Below, piece after piece: positions 48,682 through 55,944 of a stretch of 64,000 nt of DNA. Made by a program: the position numbers and the translations under genes. The notes beneath the pieces were generated by a model, which saw only the letters and a list, made by a program, of their open reading frames with translations, searched no databases and had not been told where the DNA came from. The DNA lies in NCBI GenBank assembly GCA_019752335.1, contig JAIEMJ010000044.1, forward strand, positions 1-64,000, given 5' to 3'. This DNA comes from Bryobacteraceae bacterium. GTDB lineage: Bacteria > Acidobacteriota > Terriglobia > Bryobacterales > Bryobacteraceae. Numbering within the stretch: the first letter of the stretch is position 1; every line of letters starts with the position of its first letter.

Positions 48682-48952
48682 TTAACTCCGCGCTTTGCGC
48701 CGGACCGCGAACGCAGACCGCTGGCTTCGGGCGTCTGACACTTGGTTTATCGAAGAGGCGCGTTCCGCTCTTGCGGTGGAGATACCACCACGCACGCTCC
48801 CCACGCCCTCGATCGTCTCTAACTCGTCAATCGTTGCCAGTCTCCAGCCTGGGGGCGCATCCAGCAAGTACCTACGCGCTATCTTGACTGGCAGTTTGTG
48901 CTTTACAAGTCAGGCTAACCGCAAGCAACAGAAGAAGAGCGGGTTTGCGCAT
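48682..48952 (-). pseudogene. Remnant of a small secreted DUF1566-like protein
   Basis: From an ATG at 48952 the minus strand reads a clean signal peptide (MRKPALLLLLAVSLTCKAQ) and TASQDSA, then stops. Shifting by one base in the region 48871-48883 continues as RYLLDAPPGWRLATIDELETIEGV, the N-terminal motif of DUF1566/Lcl-like domains, and ends ...SAFAVRRKARS at 48682. The expected middle part with Trp-rich blocks is missing, so an internal loss is likely in addition to the frameshift. I judge it a gene remnant, not a working gene. Confidence 0.55.
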
Positions 48953-48974
48953 GGCGTACCCTTTCAGTTCTATT

Positions 48975-48995
48975 GAGGTGAGCGGATCTCACCTC
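48975..48995. other. 8-bp inverted repeat upstream of the DUF1566-like remnant
   Basis: GAGGTGAG (48975-48982) and CTCACCTC (48988-48995) enclose CGGAT. It is followed by TTCTT in the plus direction, so it may be a terminator; seen from the minus gene it is a leader hairpin or operator. Confidence 0.4.
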
Positions 48996-49115
48996 TTCTT
49001 CATTCGCGACTCGCCCGCCTTCGAGGCTTCCAGAACCGTTATACCCCACCTGGCATTTGATGATTTCGGGCCGATTGGAAGCCGCCCAAGGACCATGCTC
49101 AAACCTGCCTGAACC

Positions 49116-49139
49116 GGACAGACCGGAGGTCTGTCCTAC
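49116..49139. repeat. Dispersed palindrome, family B (copy 3)
   Basis: Exact copy of the 24-mer at 3697-3720, nine bases past the end of the nitroreductase gene (stop at 49148), a terminator-like place. Confidence 0.85.
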
Positions 49140-49147
49140 ACGTGACA

Positions 49148-49729
49148 CTACTTGCCGAACTTACCGTGGAAGACGATTTCGGCTAGCGGCTTGCGCTCCC
49201 CTTGCCCGGTCTCCTGGCCTTGCAACTGAGGATCGAGCGTGGCGGGATCGCCTTCGTAGCCGATGGCGAAGGCCGCGGCGGCTACGTGGCCCTCGGGAAT
49301 GGCGAGGGCTTCCTGGCAGGCGGCGGGATCGAAGCCCCCCATCTGGTGGACCTTGAGGCCTTCGTGCTCCGCTTGAATGGCCAACTGGGCCATGGCTTGG
49401 CCGGTGTCGTAGTGGGCCCAGCCGTTGGGTTTGCCGCTGGCAAAATTCAGGTTGGCGACGGCGATGCCCAGCACCGCGGCGGACTTGGCCCAGCCCTGGT
49501 TAAACGGGACCAGCGTGCTCAGGATGCCAGCGAAGGCGGCAGCGTCGCTGGCGTGCGCGACCACGAATCGCCAGGGCTGCTCGTTGTAGCAAGAGGGCGC
49601 CCAGCGCGCCGCCTCCAGCAGCCGCTCCAAGACCTCCGGAGCGACGGCTTGGCTCGAAAAGGCGCGGGGGCTCCAGCGCTGTTGGATGAGCGGCTGCAGG
49701 CCGCTGGGACGATTCGTAATCTTCTTCAT
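49148..49729 (-). CDS. Nitroreductase-family flavoprotein
   Basis: 193 residues of the FMN-dependent nitroreductase fold: RWSPRAFSSQAV near the N terminus (the RRSxR-like FMN site), LLEAARWAPSCYNEQPWRFVV, and the C-terminal ALAIPEGHVAAAAFAIGY. Such enzymes reduce nitro compounds or quinones with NAD(P)H. It lies 11 bases after the pirin gene and so belongs to the same unit, controlled by the palindrome at 50467. The stop is followed by a family B palindrome at 49116-49139. Confidence 0.85.
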   Translation of the reverse strand: MKKITNRPSGLQPLIQQRWSPRAFSSQAVAPEVLERLLEAARWAPSCYNEQPWRFVVAHASDAAAFAGILSTLVPFNQGWAKSAAVLGIAVANLNFASGKPNGWAHYDTGQAMAQLAIQAEHEGLKVHQMGGFDPAACQEALAIPEGHVAAAAFAIGYEGDPATLDPQLQGQETGQGERKPLAEIVFHGKFGK

Positions 49730-49740
49730 AGGTTCCTCTT

Positions 49741-50439
49741 TTACTTCAAGTCAAAAGCGATCAATTCGGTGGCGGCCTGCGCGGTGAAGACGACTTCGCT
49801 CTCCTGCTCGATCGCCGCGCCGTCGCCGGTGGCCAACGGCTGCCCGTTGACGGTTATCGACCCCGCCGCTACCTGGACCCAGACTCCCCGGTCCGGCGCC
49901 ACCGGCAGTTTCACGGTTTGGCCCGCTTCCAAAATCAACGCGTACATCTTCGCATCGGCCTCAATCTTGAGCGAACCCGCTTCGCCCGTGGGCGAGGCGA
50001 CGAGTTGCAGTTGATTGCGGCGGGCGTCGCGATCAAAGGTCTTCTGCGAGTAGCCGGGGCGCACCCCTTCTTTATCCGGATGGATCCAGATCTGGAAGAG
50101 ATGGACGGGCTCGGTTTTCGAAGCGTTGAATTCGCTGTGCATCAGGCCGCTGCCAGCGCTCATGGCCTGCAATTCGCCGGGGCCGATTTGGCCTTCGCCG
50201 CCGGTGGAGTCGCGATGGGCGAGGGCGCCGGAGTTCACCCAGGTGAGGATCTCCATGTTGTCGTGGGGGTGCATGCCGAAGCCCTGGCCGCCGCCGAAGC
50301 GGTCCTCGTTGATGACGCGCAGGGCGCGGAAGCCCATGCGGCGGGGGTCGTAGTAGTTGTTGAAGCTAAAGCTGTACTTGGCGTCGAGCCAGGCGTTCTT
50401 GAAGGCACCCCGCTCCGCCGACGGGCGAATCTCAATCAT
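49741..50439 (-). CDS. Pirin-family bicupin (quercetinase-like)
   Basis: 232 residues. Metal ligands of pirin are all present: His57 and His59 in GMHPHDN, His101 and Glu103 in LMHSEFN. The N-terminal cupin is well kept (FSFNNYYDPRRMGFRALRVINEDR), while the C-terminal one is more divergent. Bacterial pirins such as YhhW oxidise quercetin; others act as redox sensors. Together with the nitroreductase downstream and the MarR gene upstream it suggests a response to phenolic or quinone-like compounds. Its promoter region of 57 bases contains a MarR-type palindrome. Confidence 0.88.
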   Translation of the reverse strand: MIEIRPSAERGAFKNAWLDAKYSFSFNNYYDPRRMGFRALRVINEDRFGGGQGFGMHPHDNMEILTWVNSGALAHRDSTGGEGQIGPGELQAMSAGSGLMHSEFNASKTEPVHLFQIWIHPDKEGVRPGYSQKTFDRDARRNQLQLVASPTGEAGSLKIEADAKMYALILEAGQTVKLPVAPDRGVWVQVAAGSITVNGQPLATGDGAAIEQESEVVFTAQAATELIAFDLK

Positions 50440-50466
50440 GTTTTCTTCTTTCTGTGATCCCGTTAT

Positions 50467-50478
50467 TCGTGATCACGA
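50467..50478. promoter_or_regulatory. MarR operator candidate upstream of pirin
   Basis: TCGTGATCACGA, a 12-bp perfect palindrome, lies 27 bases before the pirin start in the short gap after the MarR gene. The same 12-mer precedes the MarR gene at 50936-50947. Confidence 0.75.
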
Positions 50479-50496
50479 TTATCATAGATGCGGCAC

Positions 50497-50922
50497 CTAA
50501 CGAATGGATGCAAGCAGCCGGCCCAGTTCCTTCAGTTCGGCTTGGGTGAGGTGGCCCATGCTTTCGCGGTGGTACCCGGCGATCACTTCGTCCAGGCTTT
50601 CGAGTAGCCGCAGCCCTTCGTTGGTAATGCGGGCTAGCTGCACGCGCCGGTCCTGCCGTCCGCGTTCGCGCAGGATCCAGCCGGGGCGCTCCATGCGGTC
50701 AAAAAGACGGGTAACGTCGGGATCCTGGTTGATCATGCGCGCGGCGACTTCGCCACAGGGCAGCCCGTCCGGCCCGGCGCCGCGCAGAATCCGTAAGGCG
50801 TTGTACTGGGTGGGCGACACGCCGTAGGGCTTGAGGGTTTGGGCCAGACGTCCGAGTAGCCGGTCCGCCGCGCGTTGCAGCGCAATCCAGGTGTCGGCTT
50901 CCAGCAGGCGTTTCGCGCTCAC
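50497..50922 (-). CDS. MarR-family transcriptional regulator
   Basis: 141 residues from the GTG at 50922, which follows GGGGAG. The winged helix reads GVSPTQYNALRILRGAGPDGLPCGEVAARMINQDPDVTRLFDRMERPGWILRERGRQDRRVQLARITNEG, with the wing DRR typical of MarR; the dimer helices flank it. An in-frame extension to 51045 would run through the operator and into the phosphoesterase gene, so I reject it. It probably represses itself and the pirin-nitroreductase unit through the two identical palindromes, and would release on binding a phenolic or oxidising ligand. The ligand is inference. Confidence 0.88.
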   Translation of the reverse strand: MSAKRLLEADTWIALQRAADRLLGRLAQTLKPYGVSPTQYNALRILRGAGPDGLPCGEVAARMINQDPDVTRLFDRMERPGWILRERGRQDRRVQLARITNEGLRLLESLDEVIAGYHRESMGHLTQAELKELGRLLASIR

Positions 50923-50934
50923 CTCCCCAATATA

Positions 50935-50948
50935 GTCGTGATCACGAC
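50935..50948. promoter_or_regulatory. MarR operator candidate upstream of the MarR gene
   Basis: GTCGTGATCACGAC is a 14-bp perfect palindrome, 13 bases before the MarR start and just after the phosphoesterase stop. Its central 12 bases equal those at 50467-50478. Confidence 0.75.
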
Positions 50949-50953
50949 ATTCG

Positions 50954-51694
50954 TCAATAGCCTTCAGCCAGCCGCGCGGAAAGAATCGGCGGCAGGCCGG
51001 CGGCGTCGATGGCGGCCTGGGCCAGGGGGACGTCATATTCCGCACGGCGGTAGGCGAGCGAGTGGGCGCCGCTCTCGTAGAGGGCGTAGGCGGCGCGGCG
51101 GTCCCGGTCGCGGGGCTGGCCGACGCTGCCCGGATTCAACAGGCAGCGCGTGCCGGGCTGCCACTCGTAGACAGCGGCCCGCTCTTTGGCCGGCAGGCGC
51201 GGGACGGTGAGCATTCGGCGCCCGGCGCGCACGAAGCCGCCCTGGAGGTGGGTATGGCCGAAGAAGGCGAGCGCGGGCTCCAGATAGTCGAGGGCGTCGC
51301 GGGCCAGGTCGGGTGAGGTGATGTATTCGTCTTCATCGAGCGGGGCGCCGTGGATGAGGGCGAAGTCCTCATGAGGAAGCGGACCCTGTGGCAGGGCCCG
51401 CAGCCAAGCCTTGTTTTCGGCGCTGAGTTCCGCCATGGTCCAAAGCGCGGAAGCCCGTGCGTGGTCGTTAAACCAGTCGAGGCTGGTGAGGCCGCAGGCG
51501 GCGCGGTCATGATTGCCGCGAAGGTTGACGGAGACATGGGCCCGCGCCCAGTCGACGACCTCGTTCGGCGACGCGCCGTAGCCGACGTAGTCGCCGAGAC
51601 AGAGGATCCGGTCATACTGCCCAGCCGCATCGGCGAGCACGGCTTCCAGGGCCTGCCAGTTGGCATGGATGTCGCTGAGGATAAGGTAGCGCAA
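50954..51694 (-). CDS. Calcineurin-like metallophosphoesterase
   Basis: 246 residues of the YfcE/MJ0936-like class. Metal ligands are seen in order: SDIHANW (Asp-x-His), LCLGDYVGYG (Gly-Asp), LRGNHDRA (Gly-Asn-His-Asp), LIHGAP, and FGHTHLQGGF (Gly-His-x-His). Such enzymes cleave phosphodiesters or phosphomonoesters; some act on diadenosine polyphosphates. The start at 51694 is three bases from the end of the sulfatase gene upstream, so it may share that transcript. No nearby gene gives a substrate. Confidence 0.85.
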   Translation of the reverse strand: MRYLILSDIHANWQALEAVLADAAGQYDRILCLGDYVGYGASPNEVVDWARAHVSVNLRGNHDRAACGLTSLDWFNDHARASALWTMAELSAENKAWLRALPQGPLPHEDFALIHGAPLDEDEYITSPDLARDALDYLEPALAFFGHTHLQGGFVRAGRRMLTVPRLPAKERAAVYEWQPGTRCLLNPGSVGQPRDRDRRAAYALYESGAHSLAYRRAEYDVPLAQAAIDAAGLPPILSARLAEGY

Positions 51695-51697
51695 CTC

Positions 51698-53116
51698 TTA
51701 GTTCAGCACAGGCGGCGGGATAAAGTCATAGTCCAGCACACACTTCTCGATCAAGGCCTTGCGCAAATCGCGTTCAACCCCGGCAAGGTCCGGATTCCCG
51801 GCCAGATTCTTGAGTTCGCTGGGATCTTCGTCGAGGTCAAAGAGCTCGTAAATTGGCCGGGGGTGGGTGAAGTAGGCGCGGTCGAGTGCGGGGGAGAGCT
51901 TGCCTGCGGCGTGCGCCTGGAGCATCTGCGTCCAACCGGGATCGCGGGCGCTATCGACAGGCTGGTACTCCATCCACGGCGTGACGTTATAGATGAGCTT
52001 GTAGCGGGAACTGCGAACGCTGCGGGATAGATCCCAGCCGCTGCTCTTGGTGGTGGGGGTCATGGTGGTGCTGCCGTGTTGCAGACGGGCGCTAAAGACA
52101 TGCGTGCGCGGGCGATAGCCCGGCTCACCGCGCAGGAGCTTGAGGAAGCTCTGGCCGGACATGCCGGGCGCCTTGGCGAGGCCGGCCGCGTCAAGCAGGG
52201 TGGGCGTAAGATCCTCGCCCGAAATCAATTCCTTGGTGTTGCCGCCCGGCGCGACCTTGCCGGGCCAACGCGCGATGAGGGGGACGTGGGTGCCGGGGTC
52301 ATAGAGGCTGCCTTTGCCATGCGGCAGGGCCATGCCGTTGTCGCCCATGAAGACGACGAGCGTGTCTTTGGCGAGTCCACGGGCGTCGAGGATATCGAGG
52401 ATACTCTTCACCTCGCCATCGACGCGCGAGATCTCGTCGAGGTAAATGCCGAAGTCGGCGCGGAGGCCGGGGAGGTCCGGGAAATGGGGCGGCAGCTTGA
52501 GCTTGGCCGGATCGTGCGGCGGGGTGATGGCGTTCTTATCCCAGGGATGATGAGGATCGTTGAAGTTCACCCAGAGGAAGAATGGCTTGTTTTTGGGCGC
52601 CTGGTCAAGAAATTGGTTGACGACTTTCACCGTCGTGCCGGGTCCGCTGCGATCGACAAAGTCGAGGCGTTTGGCGAAGGTTTGCAGGTGTTCCTGCTCG
52701 ATCACCTGGGCGACGTAGCCCGCCTGCGGATTGGTGCCGGGGCCGTCCAAATGGTACATGCGGCGCGCGACGCCGGTGAAATAACCGGCTTTCTTCAGGA
52801 GGTCCGGGAGGGTGATGATCTCCGGCGGCAGGGGCGAATTGAAGCGGCCCATGCGGGCGCTGACGGGGGAGCGGCCGGTGAGCATGGCAGTACGCGCGGG
52901 TACGCACTGGGGAGCGGCCTGGAAGGCACGGTGGAAGAGCATGCCGTCCGCGGCGAGCTTGTCGAGCGTGGGGGTGCGCATGTCGGGATAGCCGTAGCAG
53001 CCGAGGTAGGGGAAGCTGTGGTCGTCCGACAGCAGGAAGAGAATATTCGGCGCTTTGTCCGCGGCGGGGGCGGCGAGGGGAGCCAAGAGGGAGAGACCAA
53101 AGTCGCGACGGTTCAT
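51698..53116 (-). CDS. Secreted type I sulfatase
   Basis: 472 residues from the ATG at 53116. The N terminus MNRRDFGLSLLAPLAAPAA is a twin-arginine signal (RRDFxLS type), fitting export of a folded metalloenzyme. The metal site begins LLSDDHSF, and the active-site cysteine is Cys71 in CVPAR, the C-x-P-x-R motif that is oxidised to formylglycine by a separate enzyme; none is encoded in the window. Later parts DNGMALPHGKGSLYDPG and YELFDLDEDPSELKNLA are typical. The substrate is probably a sulfated polysaccharide. Upstream ATGs at 53125 and 53176 overlap the lipA region and are less likely. Confidence 0.88.
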   Translation of the reverse strand: MNRRDFGLSLLAPLAAPAADKAPNILFLLSDDHSFPYLGCYGYPDMRTPTLDKLAADGMLFHRAFQAAPQCVPARTAMLTGRSPVSARMGRFNSPLPPEIITLPDLLKKAGYFTGVARRMYHLDGPGTNPQAGYVAQVIEQEHLQTFAKRLDFVDRSGPGTTVKVVNQFLDQAPKNKPFFLWVNFNDPHHPWDKNAITPPHDPAKLKLPPHFPDLPGLRADFGIYLDEISRVDGEVKSILDILDARGLAKDTLVVFMGDNGMALPHGKGSLYDPGTHVPLIARWPGKVAPGGNTKELISGEDLTPTLLDAAGLAKAPGMSGQSFLKLLRGEPGYRPRTHVFSARLQHGSTTMTPTTKSSGWDLSRSVRSSRYKLIYNVTPWMEYQPVDSARDPGWTQMLQAHAAGKLSPALDRAYFTHPRPIYELFDLDEDPSELKNLAGNPDLAGVERDLRKALIEKCVLDYDFIPPPVLN

Positions 53117-53138
53117 CAGCGCCATTATTCCACAGGCT

Positions 53139-54017
53139 ATGATCAAAGGAGTGCTTGTATCCATTGAGCCCGCCAAGCCGAAGCGTCCCGAGTGGCTGCG
53201 CGCCCCGGCGCCTGTGGGCGATAACTACCGTGACCTGAAGGACCTCGTCACGCGCCTGAAGCTGCATACGGTGTGCGAAAGCGCGGCTTGCCCCAATATC
53301 GGCGACTGCTGGAATCGCCGGACGGCGACCTTTATGATTCTGGGCAACGTCTGCACGCGCCGCTGTGGCTTTTGCGCGGTGCAGAAGGGCGAACCGCTGG
53401 ACGTCGATTACGACGAGCCCCGGCGGGTCGCCGAAGCGGTGGAGGCGATGGGACTCAGCTATGCGGTGATCACGAGCGTGAACCGCGACGATCGGAAGGA
53501 CGGCGGGGCGGACCTATTCGCGGCCGTCATCCACGCGATTCGCGCGCGAGTGGCGGGCTGCAAGGTGGAAGTGCTGACGCCGGATTTCCAGGGCTCGCAC
53601 GCCGCGATCGATACGGTGCTGGAAGCCGCTCCTGATTGCTTTAACCACAACACGGAGACCGTGCCACGCCTCTATAAGCAGGTCCGCCTGGGGGCTCGGT
53701 TTGAGCGTTCGCTCGATGTGCTCCTGTACGCCAAGACGTCGCACCCGGAGATTCCGGCGAAGTCCGGCCTGATGCTGGGTTTGGGGGAGACCAACGACGA
53801 GGTCCGCGAGACGATGCGGCAACTGCGGCAGGCGAAGGTGGATATCGTGACGTTGGGGCAGTACCTGCGCCCGTCGCCGAAGCATTTGCCGATCATTCGT
53901 TACGTGCCAGTGGCCGAGTTCCAAGAACTGCGCGATTTTGGCTATACGCTAGGCTTTCAGCATGTGGAGGCGGGTCCGCTGGTGCGGAGTAGCTATCATG
54001 CGGATGAAGCGTTGTAG
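53139..54017 (+). CDS. lipA: Lipoyl synthase
   Basis: 292 residues. Radical SAM enzyme that inserts two sulfurs into octanoyl chains on lipoyl domains. Both iron-sulfur sites are complete: the auxiliary CX4CX5C cluster (Cys46, Cys51, Cys57 in CESAACPNIGDC) and the radical SAM CX3CX2C (Cys72, Cys76, Cys79 in CTRRCGFC). SGLMLGLGETNDEV and LGQYLRPS are also standard. The E2 protein at 35737 is one of its expected substrates. No lipB is adjacent. The ATG at 53139 is preferred; the frame further upstream is antisense to the sulfatase. It is divergent from the sulfatase with 22 bases between the starts. Confidence 0.95.
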   Translation: MIKGVLVSIEPAKPKRPEWLRAPAPVGDNYRDLKDLVTRLKLHTVCESAACPNIGDCWNRRTATFMILGNVCTRRCGFCAVQKGEPLDVDYDEPRRVAEAVEAMGLSYAVITSVNRDDRKDGGADLFAAVIHAIRARVAGCKVEVLTPDFQGSHAAIDTVLEAAPDCFNHNTETVPRLYKQVRLGARFERSLDVLLYAKTSHPEIPAKSGLMLGLGETNDEVRETMRQLRQAKVDIVTLGQYLRPSPKHLPIIRYVPVAEFQELRDFGYTLGFQHVEAGPLVRSSYHADEAL

Positions 54018-54072
54018 CGGCTGACTACCGGGACGGGCCAGCGCGGTGAGTGAGCGGTGGGGGCAGCGCGGT

Positions 54073-54146
54073 CAGAGTGTGCTTGTTTTGCTGGGCTTCT
54101 CGCGAAAACACGGCGGAACGTACCCCGCCGATTACGCGGCGGGCTA
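54073..54146. repeat. Dispersed repeat, family D (best full copy)
   Basis: cagagtgtgcttgttttgct at 54073 is followed by a ttctcgcg block, ggcggaacg, and then a hairpin CCCGCCG-ATTACG-CGGCGGG (54124-54143) ending in ggctag. The block order matches 88-139 and 164-227 at the left edge, and the hairpin matches 34420-34439. The last bases include the GDPD stop codon TAG read on the minus strand. Confidence 0.7.
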
Positions 54147-54986
54147 GTGCAGCTTCCTGGCGCGTAGATACTCGAGCAAAGCGGCGGGGTCGTCGCTGAT
54201 GATGGCGTCGGCGCGGGCGGCGATCAGTTTGTCCCAGTCCGCGGGTTGGTTGGCCGTCCAGGGGACGACCTGCAGGCCGGCGTCGTGCGCGGCCTGCACT
54301 TTTTCGGGCGTTACCAACTTGAACTGCGGCGAGATGATGGTGGCGCCGGCTTCGCGGGCGGAGAGGACGAAGTCCTGCGCGGCGAAGGCGACAAGGGCCG
54401 AGAGGCGAATCTCGGGCGCGAGGCGATGCATGACTTTGAGGGTGCGGAAGTCGAAGCTTTGGACGATGACGCGGCGCTCCAACCCGTGTTGACGGATGAG
54501 CGCGAGTAGGAGTGAGGCGAAGCGCTCGGGCTCCGGCGTGAGGCTGGGACGGTGAGGAAAGATCTTAGTTTCGACGTTGAAGTGAAAGGCGCCCCGCTTG
54601 CTAAGGGCGAAAACCTGGTCGAGCGACGGGACGCGCGTGCCCGGTAGGGCCTTTTGCTGCGGGAATTCGGGGTTAGGCTTCGCGCCGCAATCCCAGCGTT
54701 GGACTTCGGCGTAGGTCATTTCGCGAATGAGCGTGGGCGAACCGGCGGGGCCGACGCAGTGGACCGGGTTCATCTCCGGGTCATGCGAAACGACGAGGGC
54801 GTCGTCCTTAGTGACGGCGACGTCGAGTTCGAGAACATCGACTCCGAGTCCAATCGCGTACTCAAAAGCGGGGAGCGAATTCTCCGGCAACCGGGCGCGC
54901 GCGCCGCGGTGGCCATGTACTTCTATCTTTTCGGCCAGCATCAAGGAGGAGCTTAGCAGCAGAACCAGAGTGAGTGGTGATCTCAT
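54144..54986 (-). CDS. Secreted glycerophosphodiester phosphodiesterase
   Basis: 280 residues with a signal peptide (MRSPLTLVLLLSSSLMLA). GDPD motifs are complete: HGHRGARARLPENSLPAF, VLELDVAVTKDDALVVSHDP with the catalytic His and the acidic metal ligands, NVETK, and VVPWTANQPADWDKLI. It hydrolyses glycerophosphodiesters from lipid turnover to glycerol 3-phosphate and an alcohol, in the periplasm. It follows the polysaccharide export genes by 48 bases in the same direction, but the functions are not clearly related. A family D palindrome begins at its stop codon. Confidence 0.9.
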   Translation of the reverse strand: MRSPLTLVLLLSSSLMLAEKIEVHGHRGARARLPENSLPAFEYAIGLGVDVLELDVAVTKDDALVVSHDPEMNPVHCVGPAGSPTLIREMTYAEVQRWDCGAKPNPEFPQQKALPGTRVPSLDQVFALSKRGAFHFNVETKIFPHRPSLTPEPERFASLLLALIRQHGLERRVIVQSFDFRTLKVMHRLAPEIRLSALVAFAAQDFVLSAREAGATIISPQFKLVTPEKVQAAHDAGLQVVPWTANQPADWDKLIAARADAIISDDPAALLEYLRARKLH

Positions 54987-55034
54987 CCCTTTGAGGATAG
55001 ACGACGAAAGTTTCAGTCTGGTGTCGGCCTGGGC

Positions 55035-55901
55035 TTACTCCGGCTTCGAATAGTAGTAGCTGTGATAGTAGGTGTACTTGGAGTACAGTTCGCCGCGGCG
55101 CGCGCCGTTGGCGATGATGCCGAGCATGTTGTTTTCGCACAGGGACTGCATGGCGCGAGTAACAGAGTCGATGGTGGTGTGGCCAAGGCGCACGACGAGC
55201 ACGGTGCCGTCGGACATCGTGGAGAGCAGGTTAGCGTCGGCGGCGAACAGCAGCGGCGGGCTGTCGAGCACTACCCAACTGAAGAGCTTGGGCAACATGT
55301 CGAGGAGTTGCTTTACTTCGCGCAGGTTGAGCAATTCGAGCGGATTGATGACGGCCTCGCCGGCGGGCATGATATAGAGATTGGTGCCGGCCACGCGCTT
55401 GATCACTTCCTCGAGGGTCGCTTTGCCCATGAGGTAGTCGGTGATGCCGGGCGTCCGGTCCACCTGGAAGAGGTGATGGACGATGGGGCGGCGGAAGTCA
55501 AAGTCACAGAGGAGGGTGTTGTTGCCGGCCAGGTGGGACTGAGCCAGCGCCAGGTTCACGGCAGCCAGGCTCTTGCCCTCCGCGGGCGAGGGCGACGTCA
55601 CCACGATCGAATGAATCGGCTGGAGGCTCTGCATGTGGTTGAGGCGGGTCCGCAAGGTGCGGAACTCCTCAGTAGGGGCTTCGTGCGGACGCGCGGCGTC
55701 AATCAGGTGGGCTTCGGGCGCCGGATTAAACGGCACTTCCTGAACCTTTTCGAGGAGACCCGCCAACATCGAGGTCTGCTCGGCCGACAGCGTAGTGTCC
55801 ATCATCACCGAGCGGCGTGTGCCGTCGGGCGGGGCGAGCGCCGTGGGGTTGAAGCTGCCCGCCTGCTCAGCGCGGCGTAGCGCATCGTGAACTCGACTCA
55901 T
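55035..55901 (-). CDS. BY-type tyrosine kinase of polysaccharide export (CpsD/Wzc kinase-like)
   Basis: 288 residues. A P-loop ATPase with Walker A SPSPAEGKS (103-111), Walker A-prime LLCDFDFRRP (130-139) and Walker B VVLDSPPLL, preceded by EEFRTLRTRLN, the contact helix of BY-kinases. The tail YSKYTYYHSYYYSKPE (273-288) holds seven tyrosines, the usual autophosphorylation cluster. Here the kinase is separate from the Wzz-like membrane protein, as in Gram-positive CpsC/CpsD, and lies 43 bases after it. It would control chain length and export of a capsule or exopolysaccharide. Confidence 0.92.
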   Translation of the reverse strand: MSRVHDALRRAEQAGSFNPTALAPPDGTRRSVMMDTTLSAEQTSMLAGLLEKVQEVPFNPAPEAHLIDAARPHEAPTEEFRTLRTRLNHMQSLQPIHSIVVTSPSPAEGKSLAAVNLALAQSHLAGNNTLLCDFDFRRPIVHHLFQVDRTPGITDYLMGKATLEEVIKRVAGTNLYIMPAGEAVINPLELLNLREVKQLLDMLPKLFSWVVLDSPPLLFAADANLLSTMSDGTVLVVRLGHTTIDSVTRAMQSLCENNMLGIIANGARRGELYSKYTYYHSYYYSKPE

Positions 55902-55944
55902 GATTCCTCCGAAATAACTGTGTTGCGCATCTTAGGCCCGATTC

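Noticed and set aside
52076-53167. 363-codon plus-strand frame opposite the sulfatase
   Set aside because: Gly/Glu/Val-rich antisense shadow; the sulfatase motifs on the minus strand are complete.
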